A stretch of 64,000 nucleotides of DNA from Anaerotignum neopropionicum (lineage in GTDB: Bacteria > Bacillota > Clostridia > Lachnospirales > Anaerotignaceae). Below, piece by piece: positions 53,702-63,383 of the stretch (the first letter of the stretch is position 1; every line of letters starts with the position of its first letter). The stretch is from the NCBI RefSeq assembly GCF_001571775.1, contig NZ_LRVM01000013.1, positions 1 through 64,000 on the forward strand, written 5' to 3'. The notes below the pieces were generated by a model. It had not been told where the DNA came from. It did not search any database and saw nothing but the letters and a program-made list of their open reading frames with translations. A program made the position numbers and the translations under genes.

Positions 53702-55015
53702 TCATTTATTTTTATTAATATACGGCAAAAGCTTTGCCAACTGGTGGGAGTAATGGAATTTGTTTTCCACCAGTTTCTTTGGGAATCTGGTTATTTTTTT
53801 CGCTGCTCTCACACCAATCACCAATGGAATAATGGGGGGAGAAAGCTTTTCCGGCTTTATACCGCTTTCGAGGATTTTTTCATAAAGCGCTTCAACACGA
53901 TTACAAAAATTTTCGGCAGAAAGCTCTTTTATTGTTTCTATACCTGCTTTTATGAGCCTGGTTTGCAACGCCTGATCTGTTATGATTTGGTAAAGCAGGG
54001 CAGGAAGCTCTTCCGTTTCGTCAAATAATAAACCTGTTTCGTTATGTGTAATAATATTATTTATGCATGGATCGTTTTTTGCAACGACAGGTATCCCAGC
54101 AGACATTGCCTCCGCAAAGGTAAGCCCTTGCGTTTCGGTAACAGATGCACTGCAAAACACATTGCCCAGTTTGTAGTATTTTCCGATTTCTGTCCATGGC
54201 TTTCCCCCGGTAAAAACAACATGGTTTTCAATCCCTAAGGATTTTGCCAATGCCTCTAAATTTACCCGCTCAGGGCCTTCGCCTACAATTACCATTTTTG
54301 CATCAGGTAAATTTTCCAGTAAAGCGGGCATTGCTTTCATCACAACATCGATACTTTTTTCTTTTGCCACTCGACCAATCGAAAGAACGACGGGCGTATT
54401 TGCATCTATTCCTAAAGAATGACGCAATGCAAGAACTTCCTCGGGGGTGAATTTATCCCTGCTAAAATTAGAGGTATCAATTCCAGTAGGAATGATGGAA
54501 ATTGGGGTGGTGACACCATAGCTTAGAAGAAGATCTTCGGTTTTTTTGGTAGGCGCAATAACGTCGGTGGTTGCATTGCAAAAAAACTTACTGAATTCTC
54601 TTGCCATTTCAGGGGAAATAAGATGCCCCCTGGCAATATAATGCACATAGTCCTCATACATCGTGTGGTATGTGTGCACCAATGGAATTCCCTGAGTCGT
54701 TGAAATAAATTTCCCCAAAAAGCCTAAAGAAAATTCCGTTTGGGTATGGATGATATCTAGGTTCAGGGAAGATATTTTCTTTGACAGATGGGGCGGGCAC
54801 AACAAGCCGGCACGATAATTCTTGAGAAACAAAAAAGGCATGCTGGGAATACGAAAGACATTTGTCTCGTCAGTTTCCGGCGTGCGAGGGTCCCATGGCG
54901 TGAAAATATAAACATTGTGCCCCTTTTTTTCCAATCCCATTGCCAAAGTGCGGATGGATGTGGCAACACCATTCAATTGGGGGTAATATGTGTCTGAAAA
55001 GATTCCTATATTCAT
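53702..55015 (-). CDS. GT4 glycosyltransferase, glycolipid-synthase-like
   Basis: The 437-residue GT-B enzyme has the N-terminal MNIGIFSDTYYPQLNGVATS of diacylglycerol-glucosyltransferase-type GT4 proteins, a donor-site region SIGRVAKEKSIDVVM, GEGPER, and the EX7E motif in TETQGLTFAEAMSAGIPVVA. Likely products are monoglucosyl- or mannosyl-diacylglycerols for membrane lipids or lipoteichoic acid anchors. It has a basic C-terminus suited to membrane association. ATG 55015 follows AAGGAGTATTTT. Confidence 0.92.
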   Translation of the reverse strand: MNIGIFSDTYYPQLNGVATSIRTLAMGLEKKGHNVYIFTPWDPRTPETDETNVFRIPSMPFLFLKNYRAGLLCPPHLSKKISSLNLDIIHTQTEFSLGFLGKFISTTQGIPLVHTYHTMYEDYVHYIARGHLISPEMAREFSKFFCNATTDVIAPTKKTEDLLLSYGVTTPISIIPTGIDTSNFSRDKFTPEEVLALRHSLGIDANTPVVLSIGRVAKEKSIDVVMKAMPALLENLPDAKMVIVGEGPERVNLEALAKSLGIENHVVFTGGKPWTEIGKYYKLGNVFCSASVTETQGLTFAEAMSAGIPVVAKNDPCINNIITHNETGLLFDETEELPALLYQIITDQALQTRLIKAGIETIKELSAENFCNRVEALYEKILESGIKPEKLSPPIIPLVIGVRAAKKITRFPKKLVENKFHYSHQLAKLLPYINKNK

Positions 55016-55193
55016 AAAATACTCCTTATAATCAAAATACTTGTTTTATGATTGCACTCTATTATGATGAAATTTTAATACACTTTCTTTTATTTTACAA
55101 CTAAGAATTGTTTATTTATTTGTGAAGAATTTATTAAACTTTTTATTTTTTCGTTTTATGTTATACTGAAAGCTAAAGATAGGAGCGTAAAAT

Positions 55194-57053
55194 ATGGGGA
55201 AAACTTTAAATGATAATCAGAGAATTGCCGTGAATCATGGGGTTGGGCCTATGCTGGTGTTAGCGGGGCCGGGCAGTGGGAAGACCACTGTAATACTTTG
55301 CAGATTACGTCGGATATTGGAAGAAATTAACAATAAAAATAAAAAGATATTAGTTGTTACGTTTACGAAGGCTGCTGCCGCACAAATGAAAGAGCGGTTT
55401 GGTGATCGGGACAGCGCTAGGGTGCTGTTTACCACCTTTCACAGCCTTTTTTTTCGGATATTGCGCCAAACCTATGGGTATTCTTCGGAAAAAATCCTTG
55501 GGGAGGATGAAAAACATACGATATTGCGAAATATTCTGGCGGAAAAGGATTGGAGCGTTGATGATCCCGAGGAGTTTGTTTCTCAATTTATAAGGCAGGC
55601 ATCCTATATGCGTAATGAACTGTTAACGCCAATGGAATTTATTCCTGTTGGAACACAACGGGAAATGTTTCGTCAAATGTACCGAGCCTATGACAGCTAT
55701 AAGGAACGCCATGGCAAGCTTGATTTTGATGATATGCTTCTACAATGTTATGAGCTTTTTTTGGAGGAGCAAAGCACACTTGCTTTTTGGCAGAACAAAT
55801 TTTCATTTATTATGGTAGATGAATTTCAGGATGTAAATCGGGTGCAATATGAATGTATCAGGCTATTGGCGGCACCGCAAAACAACCTGTTTGTTGTTGG
55901 AGATGACGACCAAAGCATCTATGGCTTCCGTGGTTCCAGCCCGGATTTTTTGCTGGAATTTGAAAGGCAGTATCCTAATTGTGAGAGGGTAATTTTAGAT
56001 ACAAACTATCGATCAACCGACCGTATCCTTTCTTTGGCGGAAAAGGTAATTGGCGTAAACCAACGCCGCTTTGCAAAAAACTTGAAGGGCGTTAATGGGA
56101 AAGGCGACAAGGTTTCGTTTTTTTTGGCTGAGGATACAACGGCAGAGGCGGAAAAGGTTGCCGAAAAGATCAGCGTTCTTTTGGAGGATGGGATTGCATT
56201 AAACGAAATAGCCGTTATTTATCGCACAAATTTGCAAGGAGGAGCCTTTGCCAGAGCATTATATCGCAGAGGAATCCCTTATATAATTCGTGACGGTGGA
56301 GGAGATATTTATGACCATTGGATCGCCAAGGACATGCTTGCCTATTTAACCCTTGGAGAAAGCGAAGATGGGGATAGCGCCCTTCGCCGTATTATAAATA
56401 AGCCGAAGCGTTACATAAGCAATGAGCTTTTACAAGAAGCACAGAAGATGCCATACACCTTGTTTAGAAGTTTTTTTGTTTGCCCATCATTAAAAAAATG
56501 GCAGGAAGAAAGCCTGGAAAAGCTTCGTCGGGATTTTATGCAAATTGGAAAAAGAAAGCCTTATGAGGGGATTCAATATATTCGGCGGGTTATTGGATAT
56601 GATGATTATTTGGAGGAATACGCTGCCTTTCGAAAATGCGGTGGGCAGGCATTTTTTGAAATTGCCGATGAAATAACGGAAATTGCAAAGAATACAGCTG
56701 ATTTACAGGAATTTCGAAGAAATCTGGAGGAAATGAGCCGACAAATGCAAGAGCAGGTTCGGGAAAAAGCTGCGATGAAAAAGGGTGTGACGTTAGCAAC
56801 CATGCATGGTGCAAAGGGCTTGGAGTTTTATGCTGTATTTTTACCTTCCCTGGCCGAGGGGGTAGTCCCCCATGAAAGAGCCTTGGACGGACTGGAGGAG
56901 GAGCGTCGCTTATTTTATGTGGCGTTAACCAGAACGAAGGAGAAGCTATGCTTATCTGCCACACGCAATCGCTACGGTAAGGAAATGAAGCCTTCCAGGT
57001 TTTTAAAGGAAATGGGTTTGGACGTGGCGGAGAAATTTATGAAAAAAACTTAG
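55194..57053 (+). CDS. UvrD/PcrA-family superfamily 1 DNA helicase
   Basis: The 619-residue helicase has a Q motif and Walker A (LNDNQRIAVNH; AGPGSGKTT at residues 24-32), motif II VDEFQDVN near residue 208, motif III GDDDQSIYGFRGS, and late motifs TMHGAKGLEFYAVFLPSL and YVALTRTKEKL. It is about 100 residues shorter than PcrA and lacks its C-terminal extension. It would unwind DNA 3'-5' in repair. GGAGCG precedes ATG 55194. It is a single gene; its position before the membrane cluster seems incidental. Confidence 0.93.
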   Translation: MGKTLNDNQRIAVNHGVGPMLVLAGPGSGKTTVILCRLRRILEEINNKNKKILVVTFTKAAAAQMKERFGDRDSARVLFTTFHSLFFRILRQTYGYSSEKILGEDEKHTILRNILAEKDWSVDDPEEFVSQFIRQASYMRNELLTPMEFIPVGTQREMFRQMYRAYDSYKERHGKLDFDDMLLQCYELFLEEQSTLAFWQNKFSFIMVDEFQDVNRVQYECIRLLAAPQNNLFVVGDDDQSIYGFRGSSPDFLLEFERQYPNCERVILDTNYRSTDRILSLAEKVIGVNQRRFAKNLKGVNGKGDKVSFFLAEDTTAEAEKVAEKISVLLEDGIALNEIAVIYRTNLQGGAFARALYRRGIPYIIRDGGGDIYDHWIAKDMLAYLTLGESEDGDSALRRIINKPKRYISNELLQEAQKMPYTLFRSFFVCPSLKKWQEESLEKLRRDFMQIGKRKPYEGIQYIRRVIGYDDYLEEYAAFRKCGGQAFFEIADEITEIAKNTADLQEFRRNLEEMSRQMQEQVREKAAMKKGVTLATMHGAKGLEFYAVFLPSLAEGVVPHERALDGLEEERRLFYVALTRTKEKLCLSATRNRYGKEMKPSRFLKEMGLDVAEKFMKKT

Positions 57054-57220
57054 AAAGTTGTAAGGAAATGTTAAAACATTACTGTTTTTTGATTGGTATA
57101 ATAGAAAAAGAAAATTGAACTATCCGTGTATTCGAAAGCCATCATTGCTTTTTTCAATGAAGCTGATTTCAAATACATAGAAGAGCTTTCTTAAGGATTA
57201 AATAAATTGCGGAGGGGACT

Positions 57221-59749
57221 ATGAATTATCATAAGAAACAGGAATTGAAGAAAAAGGTATTGGCCATCATTGCCTTAATTTTGGCAATGATTATGGTTTT
57301 AAGTCTGATTGCACCATTTACCATTTTTGCTGCACCTATTAGTAAATCGGCAACAACCGTAGCAGTCAGCAACAATGGGGATGAGGCCGAAGTGGATGAC
57401 ACCGTTGCTTCATTGAAAAGCTTTGGCAAGGATCAATTTTCCGTTGAGCTGCAGGCAGGCTTTGATGGAAAATATATTGTGGAAAGAGCAATGCCTGTAC
57501 AAGGTGTGGTTACCAATCGCGGGGAGGCTTTCCATGGCGAGGTGCAAATTAAGGCCTACATGCGGGAAACGCGTTTGAATAAAGAATACGCAATCTATTA
57601 TCAAAAGCTGGATTTAGAGCAGGGCGCATCGAAGGCGATTGAAATGGAAGCTAACATGGGGAGTATTTATAAATATATTGAGGTTTCCCTGGTGGATGAA
57701 AAAGGCAATAAGTTATATCAGGACTATGTGTTTTTGACGGCAAAAGATCCAAATACGCTTATGATTGGCGTGCTTAGTGACAGTGCCCAGGATTTGAAAT
57801 ATTTGAGCAATATTCACCTTGCCCAAATGGCAGAGGAAGTTATGGAAGACGAGGAGATGTATCGCAGGGAATTAAACAAGAATTATGATTTCCCCGTTTT
57901 TTTGGATGAGAATACTTTTCCTAGCTCCATAGGAATCATGGAAAGTTATTCGGCTTTGATTATAGATGATTTTGATGCTTCGGTTCTAACCAAGGCGCAG
58001 CTGGATGCCCTTCATCAGTGGATTTTGGAAGGCGGAACCTTGGCAGTGGGAACGGGTGCTTCGGCACAAAAAACACTAAGAGGCTTGAGCTTTTTATCCG
58101 ATATTAAGACAGAAGGCATAGCGACGATTTCTGAATTGCGGGGTGTAACAGGGGATATTGCTTTGGCACAGTTAAGGGGAGAAAACCTTTCCGACTTATG
58201 GGGTGATAGAGAGAGCGAGCTCTTCTCTGTGGTTTCAATGGGAGAGGGCCACGTTGTGCTAAGCCATTTCTCCTTGTCTGCAACACCTATGGCAGGGCAA
58301 AGTGCTACCTTAGATATGCTGCAGGAAGCTTTAAAGCAAGTCGCAGCACAGTCCTTTACCGTAAATGTGTATGAATATAACCGTTATTATGACCGCTTAC
58401 GTTATATTGCAGGGGACTTTCCTCCTTTTGCAATGAGTTCTATCTCATTCATTATAGGGGCAATCGTGGTTTATATTTTAATTACCGGGCCTCTTCTCTA
58501 TTTTATTTTAAAGAAAAGGGATAAACGAGAAAAAGGCTGGGTTCTTATCCCGGCAATTTCCCTTGTTTTTATGGGACTGGTATTCTTTTTGGCACAAAGC
58601 AGTTCTTATAAGAACGGCATGATAAATACCGTGGCCTATGTTTCTATGCAAGAAGGCTCAACTATGGCAAGTGCCGATATTGGCATGGCACTAAAATCCT
58701 CCGGTAAGGGAGATGTGACGTTAACCTCTGATGAAAAAATTCCTTTAAATATTAATATGGATGAAGATTATTATTACAATATGGAGGGAACGAAAAAGGA
58801 AAAATGTGCCTACAGGATTTTATGCGGAGATACAACGGAGGTGAAATTTCCGGATACACCAAGCTGGGCAACACAATATATAAGAACGCAACACAGTGTG
58901 GATTTGGGCGGAAATGTGGAAAGCACTGTTGTTATGAAAGATGGAAAATTTGTGGGAGAAATCATAAATCATACAAACGTGGATTTCTATCATGTTGTAT
59001 TATTATTAAACGATTATGTGCAGGAATTTGATCAATTAAAGGCGGGCCAAACCCTAGAAGTAGATATAAGAACGAAGGATTTGGCAGATGTAGACCAAGT
59101 GTTTTATGGCGGCAACTATCAAGAGGTCAGAACGAAGGTTGCCAACGGTGAAATCACAAGAAATGAGGCTTATTTGAGCTATATGGAACAGGATTTATTG
59201 CGAGAGTTCTATGTTTATCAAGATAATTCCGAATTGATCCCTGTTACTTTTTTTGGCTTTAGTGAATCACCCATTTTAGATGGCGAGAAGAAAATAAATG
59301 GCAAGCAGGTGCTGGAAAACAATTTGACGATGTATATGCAAAACTTCTCGTTGGAGCTATCAAAGCAGGAAGAATTTGAGGTGGGCTTAAACGGAACAGT
59401 TGATTCATCATCAAAGTTTGATAATTATAAGTATAATTACGGGGCGGGCATATATTCTTTTGATGATGCAGAATTTAATGTGACCTATACCATTCCGGAA
59501 GGCATAAGGATTGATCGCATGGAAATACAGGTTTTAAGCAACCGTGGGGAGTCTATTCCCAATGATATAAAAATATTTAATAATAAGACACAGGTTTGGG
59601 ATGAAATTTCTTTGAAAAAGCCTGTAGATGCGGAAAACTACGTTGACGAAAGCAATTGTGTGAAACTCAGCATGTATTGTTTGAAGGAAAGGGAATGGGG
59701 AGTTCCTGAATTATTGATTCAAGGGGGTGGTCTGTTTGTTGAAAATTGA
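57221..59749 (+). CDS. Large membrane protein with extracytoplasmic domain, ABC-cluster partner
   Basis: The 842-residue protein has an N-terminal hydrophobic signal or anchor (about residues 12-36), a long extracytoplasmic region with an alpha/beta section (LMIGVLSDSAQDLKYL ... YSALIIDDFDASVL ... HQWILEGGTLAVGTG, about 180-285) that resembles a glutamine-amidotransferase-like fold without obvious catalytic residues, then two helices (about 407-429 and 440-460) and a further domain of about 380 residues. GGAGGGGACT precedes ATG 57221. Its end overlaps the ABC ATPase gene. I cannot name its family; GldG-like auxiliary proteins have comparable layouts. Confidence 0.75.
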   Translation: MNYHKKQELKKKVLAIIALILAMIMVLSLIAPFTIFAAPISKSATTVAVSNNGDEAEVDDTVASLKSFGKDQFSVELQAGFDGKYIVERAMPVQGVVTNRGEAFHGEVQIKAYMRETRLNKEYAIYYQKLDLEQGASKAIEMEANMGSIYKYIEVSLVDEKGNKLYQDYVFLTAKDPNTLMIGVLSDSAQDLKYLSNIHLAQMAEEVMEDEEMYRRELNKNYDFPVFLDENTFPSSIGIMESYSALIIDDFDASVLTKAQLDALHQWILEGGTLAVGTGASAQKTLRGLSFLSDIKTEGIATISELRGVTGDIALAQLRGENLSDLWGDRESELFSVVSMGEGHVVLSHFSLSATPMAGQSATLDMLQEALKQVAAQSFTVNVYEYNRYYDRLRYIAGDFPPFAMSSISFIIGAIVVYILITGPLLYFILKKRDKREKGWVLIPAISLVFMGLVFFLAQSSSYKNGMINTVAYVSMQEGSTMASADIGMALKSSGKGDVTLTSDEKIPLNINMDEDYYYNMEGTKKEKCAYRILCGDTTEVKFPDTPSWATQYIRTQHSVDLGGNVESTVVMKDGKFVGEIINHTNVDFYHVVLLLNDYVQEFDQLKAGQTLEVDIRTKDLADVDQVFYGGNYQEVRTKVANGEITRNEAYLSYMEQDLLREFYVYQDNSELIPVTFFGFSESPILDGEKKINGKQVLENNLTMYMQNFSLELSKQEEFEVGLNGTVDSSSKFDNYKYNYGAGIYSFDDAEFNVTYTIPEGIRIDRMEIQVLSNRGESIPNDIKIFNNKTQVWDEISLKKPVDAENYVDESNCVKLSMYCLKEREWGVPELLIQGGGLFVEN

Positions 59750-60662
59750 TGGTTTAGTAAAAAATTATGGGAAATTTACCGCAGTGGATCACCTGACGTT
59801 AGCGGTTGAAAAAGGATCGGTTTGCGGTTTTGTTGGCCCCAATGGTGCCGGCAAAACCACGACGATGCGTATTATGGCTGGGCTGTTGAATGCTACTTCC
59901 GGCAGTGTAATGATTGATGAGGTAGAAGTAACAAAAAATCCTCGTGTATTGCGGGAAAAAATTGGATACATGCCGGATTTTTTTGGTGTGTACGATAACC
60001 TAAAGGTAACGGAATATATGGATTTTTTTGCAGGAGCTTATGGGATTTCTTATAAGGAAAGAGGTCCGATTATTGATAATCTTTTGGAAATTGTTGATCT
60101 TTCACACAAAAAGGATTTTTATGTGGATTCCTTATCAAGGGGGATGAAGCAAAGACTTTGCTTGGCGCGAAGCCTTGTCCATGACCCCGAGCTTTTGATA
60201 TTGGACGAACCCGCCTCCGGCCTTGATCCGCGAGCAAGAGTGGAGATCAAAGAGGTTTTAAAGCAGCTGCAGGAAATGGGAAAAACCATTATCATTAGCT
60301 CACATATTTTGCCTGAGCTGGCGGAAATGTGTACGGAAATCTGCATTATTAACCAAGGGAAATTAGCGGCACAGGGTTCTGTTCAGGAAATTATGCAAAA
60401 GCTGAGTCAAAAGCGGATGATCCATGTGCAGCCGTTAAATGATGTGGAGAGGGCAATTCAAATTCTAAAGGAACAGCCCTTTATTCGTGCCGTTGTGGAA
60501 AATACAAGGGACGTGGAGTTTGAATTTACAGGTACAAATGATCAGCTGTCAAATGTTTTAAAGCAACTGATATTGGCGGAAATTCCTATTCTTTCCTTTA
60601 AAGAAAAGGAAGGAAACTTGGAAGAAGTGTTTATGCAAATAACGGGAGGTGAGAGCATATGA
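59739..60662 (+). CDS. ABC transporter ATP-binding protein
   Basis: The 307-residue ATPase reads from TTG 59739 (MKIDGLVKNYGKFTAVDHLT) with AAGGGGGTGG upstream; GTG 59727 would place the start in that site. Walker A GPNGAGKTTTM, signature LSRGMKQRLCLAR and Walker B LLILDEPASGLDP are intact, and a C-terminal extension of about 85 residues is of the ABC-2/GldA type. It overlaps the large membrane protein by 11 bases and the permease by four, so the three are translated together. Confidence 0.95.
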   Translation: MKIDGLVKNYGKFTAVDHLTLAVEKGSVCGFVGPNGAGKTTTMRIMAGLLNATSGSVMIDEVEVTKNPRVLREKIGYMPDFFGVYDNLKVTEYMDFFAGAYGISYKERGPIIDNLLEIVDLSHKKDFYVDSLSRGMKQRLCLARSLVHDPELLILDEPASGLDPRARVEIKEVLKQLQEMGKTIIISSHILPELAEMCTEICIINQGKLAAQGSVQEIMQKLSQKRMIHVQPLNDVERAIQILKEQPFIRAVVENTRDVEFEFTGTNDQLSNVLKQLILAEIPILSFKEKEGNLEEVFMQITGGESI

Positions 60663-61546
60663 TGAATCCGGTTTTAAGAAGAGAGGCAATTACCTCCTTG
60701 CGTGGATGGAAAAACTTCGCAGTATTAACGTTTTATTTATCCATGATGACAACGGGGGCCATTATTTTCTTTTACACCAGCGTGTATCAATCCTACCGAT
60801 TTACGTTTGATCCCCAAAGTGTTGTATATTTATATATTGTATTGGGTTCAATCCAGATGGCTTTGATTGTATTATCAGTACCGGCATTGACTGCAGGCAG
60901 TATCAGTGGGGAGCGGGAACGGCAAACCCTGGATTTGCTGTTGGTGACAAAGCTTTCACCTTTTTCCATTGTGATTGGTAAGCTTCTGTCCTCCATGGCA
61001 TTTGTCCTATTGCTGATTGTAAGCACACTGCCCGTTTTCTCTATTGTGTTTTATTTTGGCAGCGTGGGCATTGGCTCCGTATTGACACTTGTTTGCTTTA
61101 CATTGACGACAGCCTTTATGCTAGGTGGCATTTCCGTATTTTTCTCTTGTATTTATAAAAAAACGGTGGTGTCCATTATGCTGGTTTATATTTTTACAGG
61201 TATTTTGTGCTTTGGTACACTGCTTTTGGTATTACTGCCCATGGCGGTAAGAGGATATGATCAGCTTTCTACTATTTCCACACTTATAAAATTAATTCCC
61301 AATCCCGGTGTTGGATTTTTCTCTTTAATGGATAATCAGATGGGTACCAATATTGTGAATGATGTATTTTTTGAAAATGGGATTGGCAAAAATTCGTTTA
61401 CCCTTTGGGCAGCGAAAAATCTTTGGGTGCTGCATATGGTATTTCAGCTTGTGATTGGCTCTGTTTTCATTGCCTTGGCAGCAGGCTTAATCAATCCTGT
61501 GCGGGAGCACAAGCAAAAAAACAAAGCTCCTAAAACAAAAAAATAA
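60659..61546 (+). CDS. ABC-2 type permease
   Basis: The 295-residue protein has six hydrophobic segments and the ABC-2 permease hallmark LTAGSISGERERQTLDLLLVTKL between segments 2 and 3. It forms the membrane channel for the adjacent ATPase. ATG 60659 follows GGGAGGTGAGAGCAT and overlaps the ATPase stop. Homology to gliding-type GldF or NosY exporters is architectural; the substrate is unknown. The basic tail KQKNKAPKTKK is cytosolic. Confidence 0.93.
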   Translation: MMNPVLRREAITSLRGWKNFAVLTFYLSMMTTGAIIFFYTSVYQSYRFTFDPQSVVYLYIVLGSIQMALIVLSVPALTAGSISGERERQTLDLLLVTKLSPFSIVIGKLLSSMAFVLLLIVSTLPVFSIVFYFGSVGIGSVLTLVCFTLTTAFMLGGISVFFSCIYKKTVVSIMLVYIFTGILCFGTLLLVLLPMAVRGYDQLSTISTLIKLIPNPGVGFFSLMDNQMGTNIVNDVFFENGIGKNSFTLWAAKNLWVLHMVFQLVIGSVFIALAAGLINPVREHKQKNKAPKTKK

Positions 61547-61567
61547 AGAAAAAGCGAGGAATTGGCT

Positions 61568-61903
61568 ATGGGCAAGTTACAAACCCTGTTAGCTCCATTG
61601 AAAAGAAAGCTTTTTTGGGAAGGTTTTTTACAAAGGCTGGTAAAATTTTGGCTGGCGGCAAGTGTAGTTGGGCTTGCCGTTGTTTTGCTGTCAAAAATTA
61701 TTTTTATGCCCAATGCAGACAGGCTTTTGGTTGGGGTTTTTGCAATTGCATTCCTCCTTTCGGTTGGTTTTACTATAGCCAAACGCCCTAAATTGCAGGA
61801 AACAGCGGCAATGGCGGACGCTTTGGGTGGGAAAGAACGCATGATAACTGCTTTGGAGTTATTGCAAAAAAAGAACCCTCTAAAATGGAGAAATTGGCCA
61901 TAG
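61568..61903 (+). CDS. N-terminal part of frameshifted membrane/coiled-coil protein
   Basis: The 111-residue zero-frame product starts at ATG 61568 after GCGAGGAATTGGCT. It has two helices (about residues 25-44 and 50-66), then GGKERMITALELLQ, then runs into NPLKWRNWP and stops at 61903. The final nine residues look unlike the rest. In similar proteins from other phyla the DALGGKERMITALEL segment continues directly into the sequence found in the overlapping -1 frame. The A AAA AAG heptamer at 61867-61873 is in the correct phase to join them. Confidence 0.75.
   Translation: MGKLQTLLAPLKRKLFWEGFLQRLVKFWLAASVVGLAVVLLSKIIFMPNADRLLVGVFAIAFLLSVGFTIAKRPKLQETAAMADALGGKERMITALELLQKKNPLKWRNWP
61867..61873 (+). 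other. Candidate -1 programmed ribosomal frameshift site
   Basis: The zero-frame codons are CAA AAA AAG, so A AAA AAG is read as a canonical X XXY YYZ slippery heptamer, the same as that of E. coli dnaX. GGAG at 61855-61858 lies nine bases upstream, where an SD-like element stimulates -1 shifting in dnaX. Slippage gives a 483-residue fusion (102 + 381). No strong downstream stem is obvious, and an indel in the A7 run is the alternative. Confidence 0.55.
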
Positions 61904-63018
61904 AAGACGGAATTACCCTTGGCGGACAACTGGATTTTGCCAAGGCCTATCGACTGCAATTGCCAAAAAAGCTGTTTCTTTGGATGCTTTTGATTATCAC
62001 CTTAACCATGGCAACGGGCTTTTTGCCTTCGCCACGGGAAGAAAAAGCCGAGCTTTATGCCAAAGCAAAGCTGGAGCAAATAGAAAAGGTAATAAAGGAT
62101 GTACAAAAGGATGAAGTGTTATCCACAGAAGAAAAGAAGCTTTTGCAAAAGGAGATGAAAGCTCTTTCCAAAGAGTTGAGGCGTGTTGCCAGTAAGGAAG
62201 ACGGAGAAGCGGCAGTTCAAAAAGCCCAGCAAGAGCTAAAAAAGCTTCAAAAAGACAGCGTTTCCAAGGATCTGAAGCAGCTGGCAGAGGAATTCGCGAA
62301 GCAGGAGATTACGGCGCCCCTGGCCACAGCGGCAGAACAAGGCGATACCCAAGCAATAAAGGAAGCCATGGCAAAGCTTCAAGAGCAGCTGAAACAGCTC
62401 ACCAAGGAGCAGCTTGCGGCGTTGGGCAAGCAGATGGGAGCGGCGGCGGCGCAAATGTCTAATGAGGACTTGGCAAAGGCATTGGAACAGTTGGCAGAAG
62501 CAATGGAAAACGGAACGGTTTCTTCGGAGCTTTTAGATCAGCTTAGTGAGCAGATGACCGCACAAAGCGTACAAAACGCAGAACTAAGGGAAGCGTTGCA
62601 AAATGCCAATAAGGCGTTGGGCGATGGGAATGCCCAAATGCCACAAAACGGCCAAGGCCAAGGCCAAGGACAGGGCCAAGGACAGGGACAAGGCCAAGGA
62701 CAGGGCCAAGGACAGGGCCAAGGACAGGGTGCCGGTGGCAATGGCCGAGGAACGGGGCATATTGACGGCGAAGAAATATTTACAAGAAAAGCGGCGGATA
62801 AGGCCGATTATGATACGCAGGTAAATGGAACAAAGACAGAAGGCGGCGACACATCTTTGACGCAGCAAAAAATGATTGGTGATGAGGGCGAACGCTTACC
62901 CTATGAACAGGTATTTCATAGCTATCAAAATGATGCCATGAAAGCCTTGGAGGAACAAAATACACCTTATGGTATGCGCCAGTTGGTTTCTGATTATTTC
63001 TCAACATTGGAGAAATAG
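61885..63018 (+). CDS. C-terminal part of membrane/coiled-coil protein (Gln/Gly-rich)
   Basis: The frame has 377 residues from ATG 61885, but no ribosome site precedes that ATG; expression by -1 frameshifting from the upstream frame or by translational coupling is more likely. It has one helix (about residues 30-47), a long Lys/Glu/Ala/Gln coiled coil (about 55-240), a Gly-Gln tract of about 13 repeats, and a C-terminal region with EEIFTRKAADKADYDTQ. It resembles the membrane/coiled-coil proteins found beside BatA-type VWA genes. Adaptor or scaffold function is inference. Confidence 0.8.
   Translation: MEKLAIEDGITLGGQLDFAKAYRLQLPKKLFLWMLLIITLTMATGFLPSPREEKAELYAKAKLEQIEKVIKDVQKDEVLSTEEKKLLQKEMKALSKELRRVASKEDGEAAVQKAQQELKKLQKDSVSKDLKQLAEEFAKQEITAPLATAAEQGDTQAIKEAMAKLQEQLKQLTKEQLAALGKQMGAAAAQMSNEDLAKALEQLAEAMENGTVSSELLDQLSEQMTAQSVQNAELREALQNANKALGDGNAQMPQNGQGQGQGQGQGQGQGQGQGQGQGQGQGAGGNGRGTGHIDGEEIFTRKAADKADYDTQVNGTKTEGGDTSLTQQKMIGDEGERLPYEQVFHSYQNDAMKALEEQNTPYGMRQLVSDYFSTLEK
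62650..62729 (+). repeat. In-gene GGCCAAGGACAG-type minisatellite
   Basis: Repeats of GG(C/A)CA(A/G) encode an alternating Gly-Gln tract. The repeat is in frame and may vary in length by slippage; it probably forms a flexible linker between the coiled coil and the C-terminal region. Confidence 0.9.
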
Positions 63019-63383
63019 AAGGTACTTTGAACTGTGTTTTTAATTGGTTTTTACCCAATAAAGCGATATCGTACTTTATAAAAAGCTTTATTAAAAATAT
63101 CACATTTAAAGCAGTTTTTGAGAAGTCCTAAGCTTTGTAGAAAATGAAACTAAATTCATCTGGCTGCTTAAAGGTATAAAATAAAAACCTAAAACCTAAA
63201 ACTGACTGTAAGGCTTACTTGTACGCACCACTGGAAAAATTAATTTATAAAAAACTTACCTCACATAGCAAAAATGAATATTTTTGCGTATAAAGTTTCG
63301 CTCAAGCCTTTTCAAAGGCTTGCAGGGTTCGGGACAGAGTCCTGAGAACTTGAACTTGAACTTGCACAGAAAGGAGGCGGCGT
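63019..63383. other. Gap with hairpin repeat before VWA gene
   Basis: After about 280 AT-rich bases there is a pair of hairpins, AAGCCTTT/AAAGGCTT (63304-63321) and TCGGGAC/GTCCTGA (63329-63345), then three copies of GAACTT and the ribosome site of the VWA gene. The hairpin pair looks like an interspersed repeat I recall from clostridial genomes. It may break the operon here. Confidence 0.5.
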
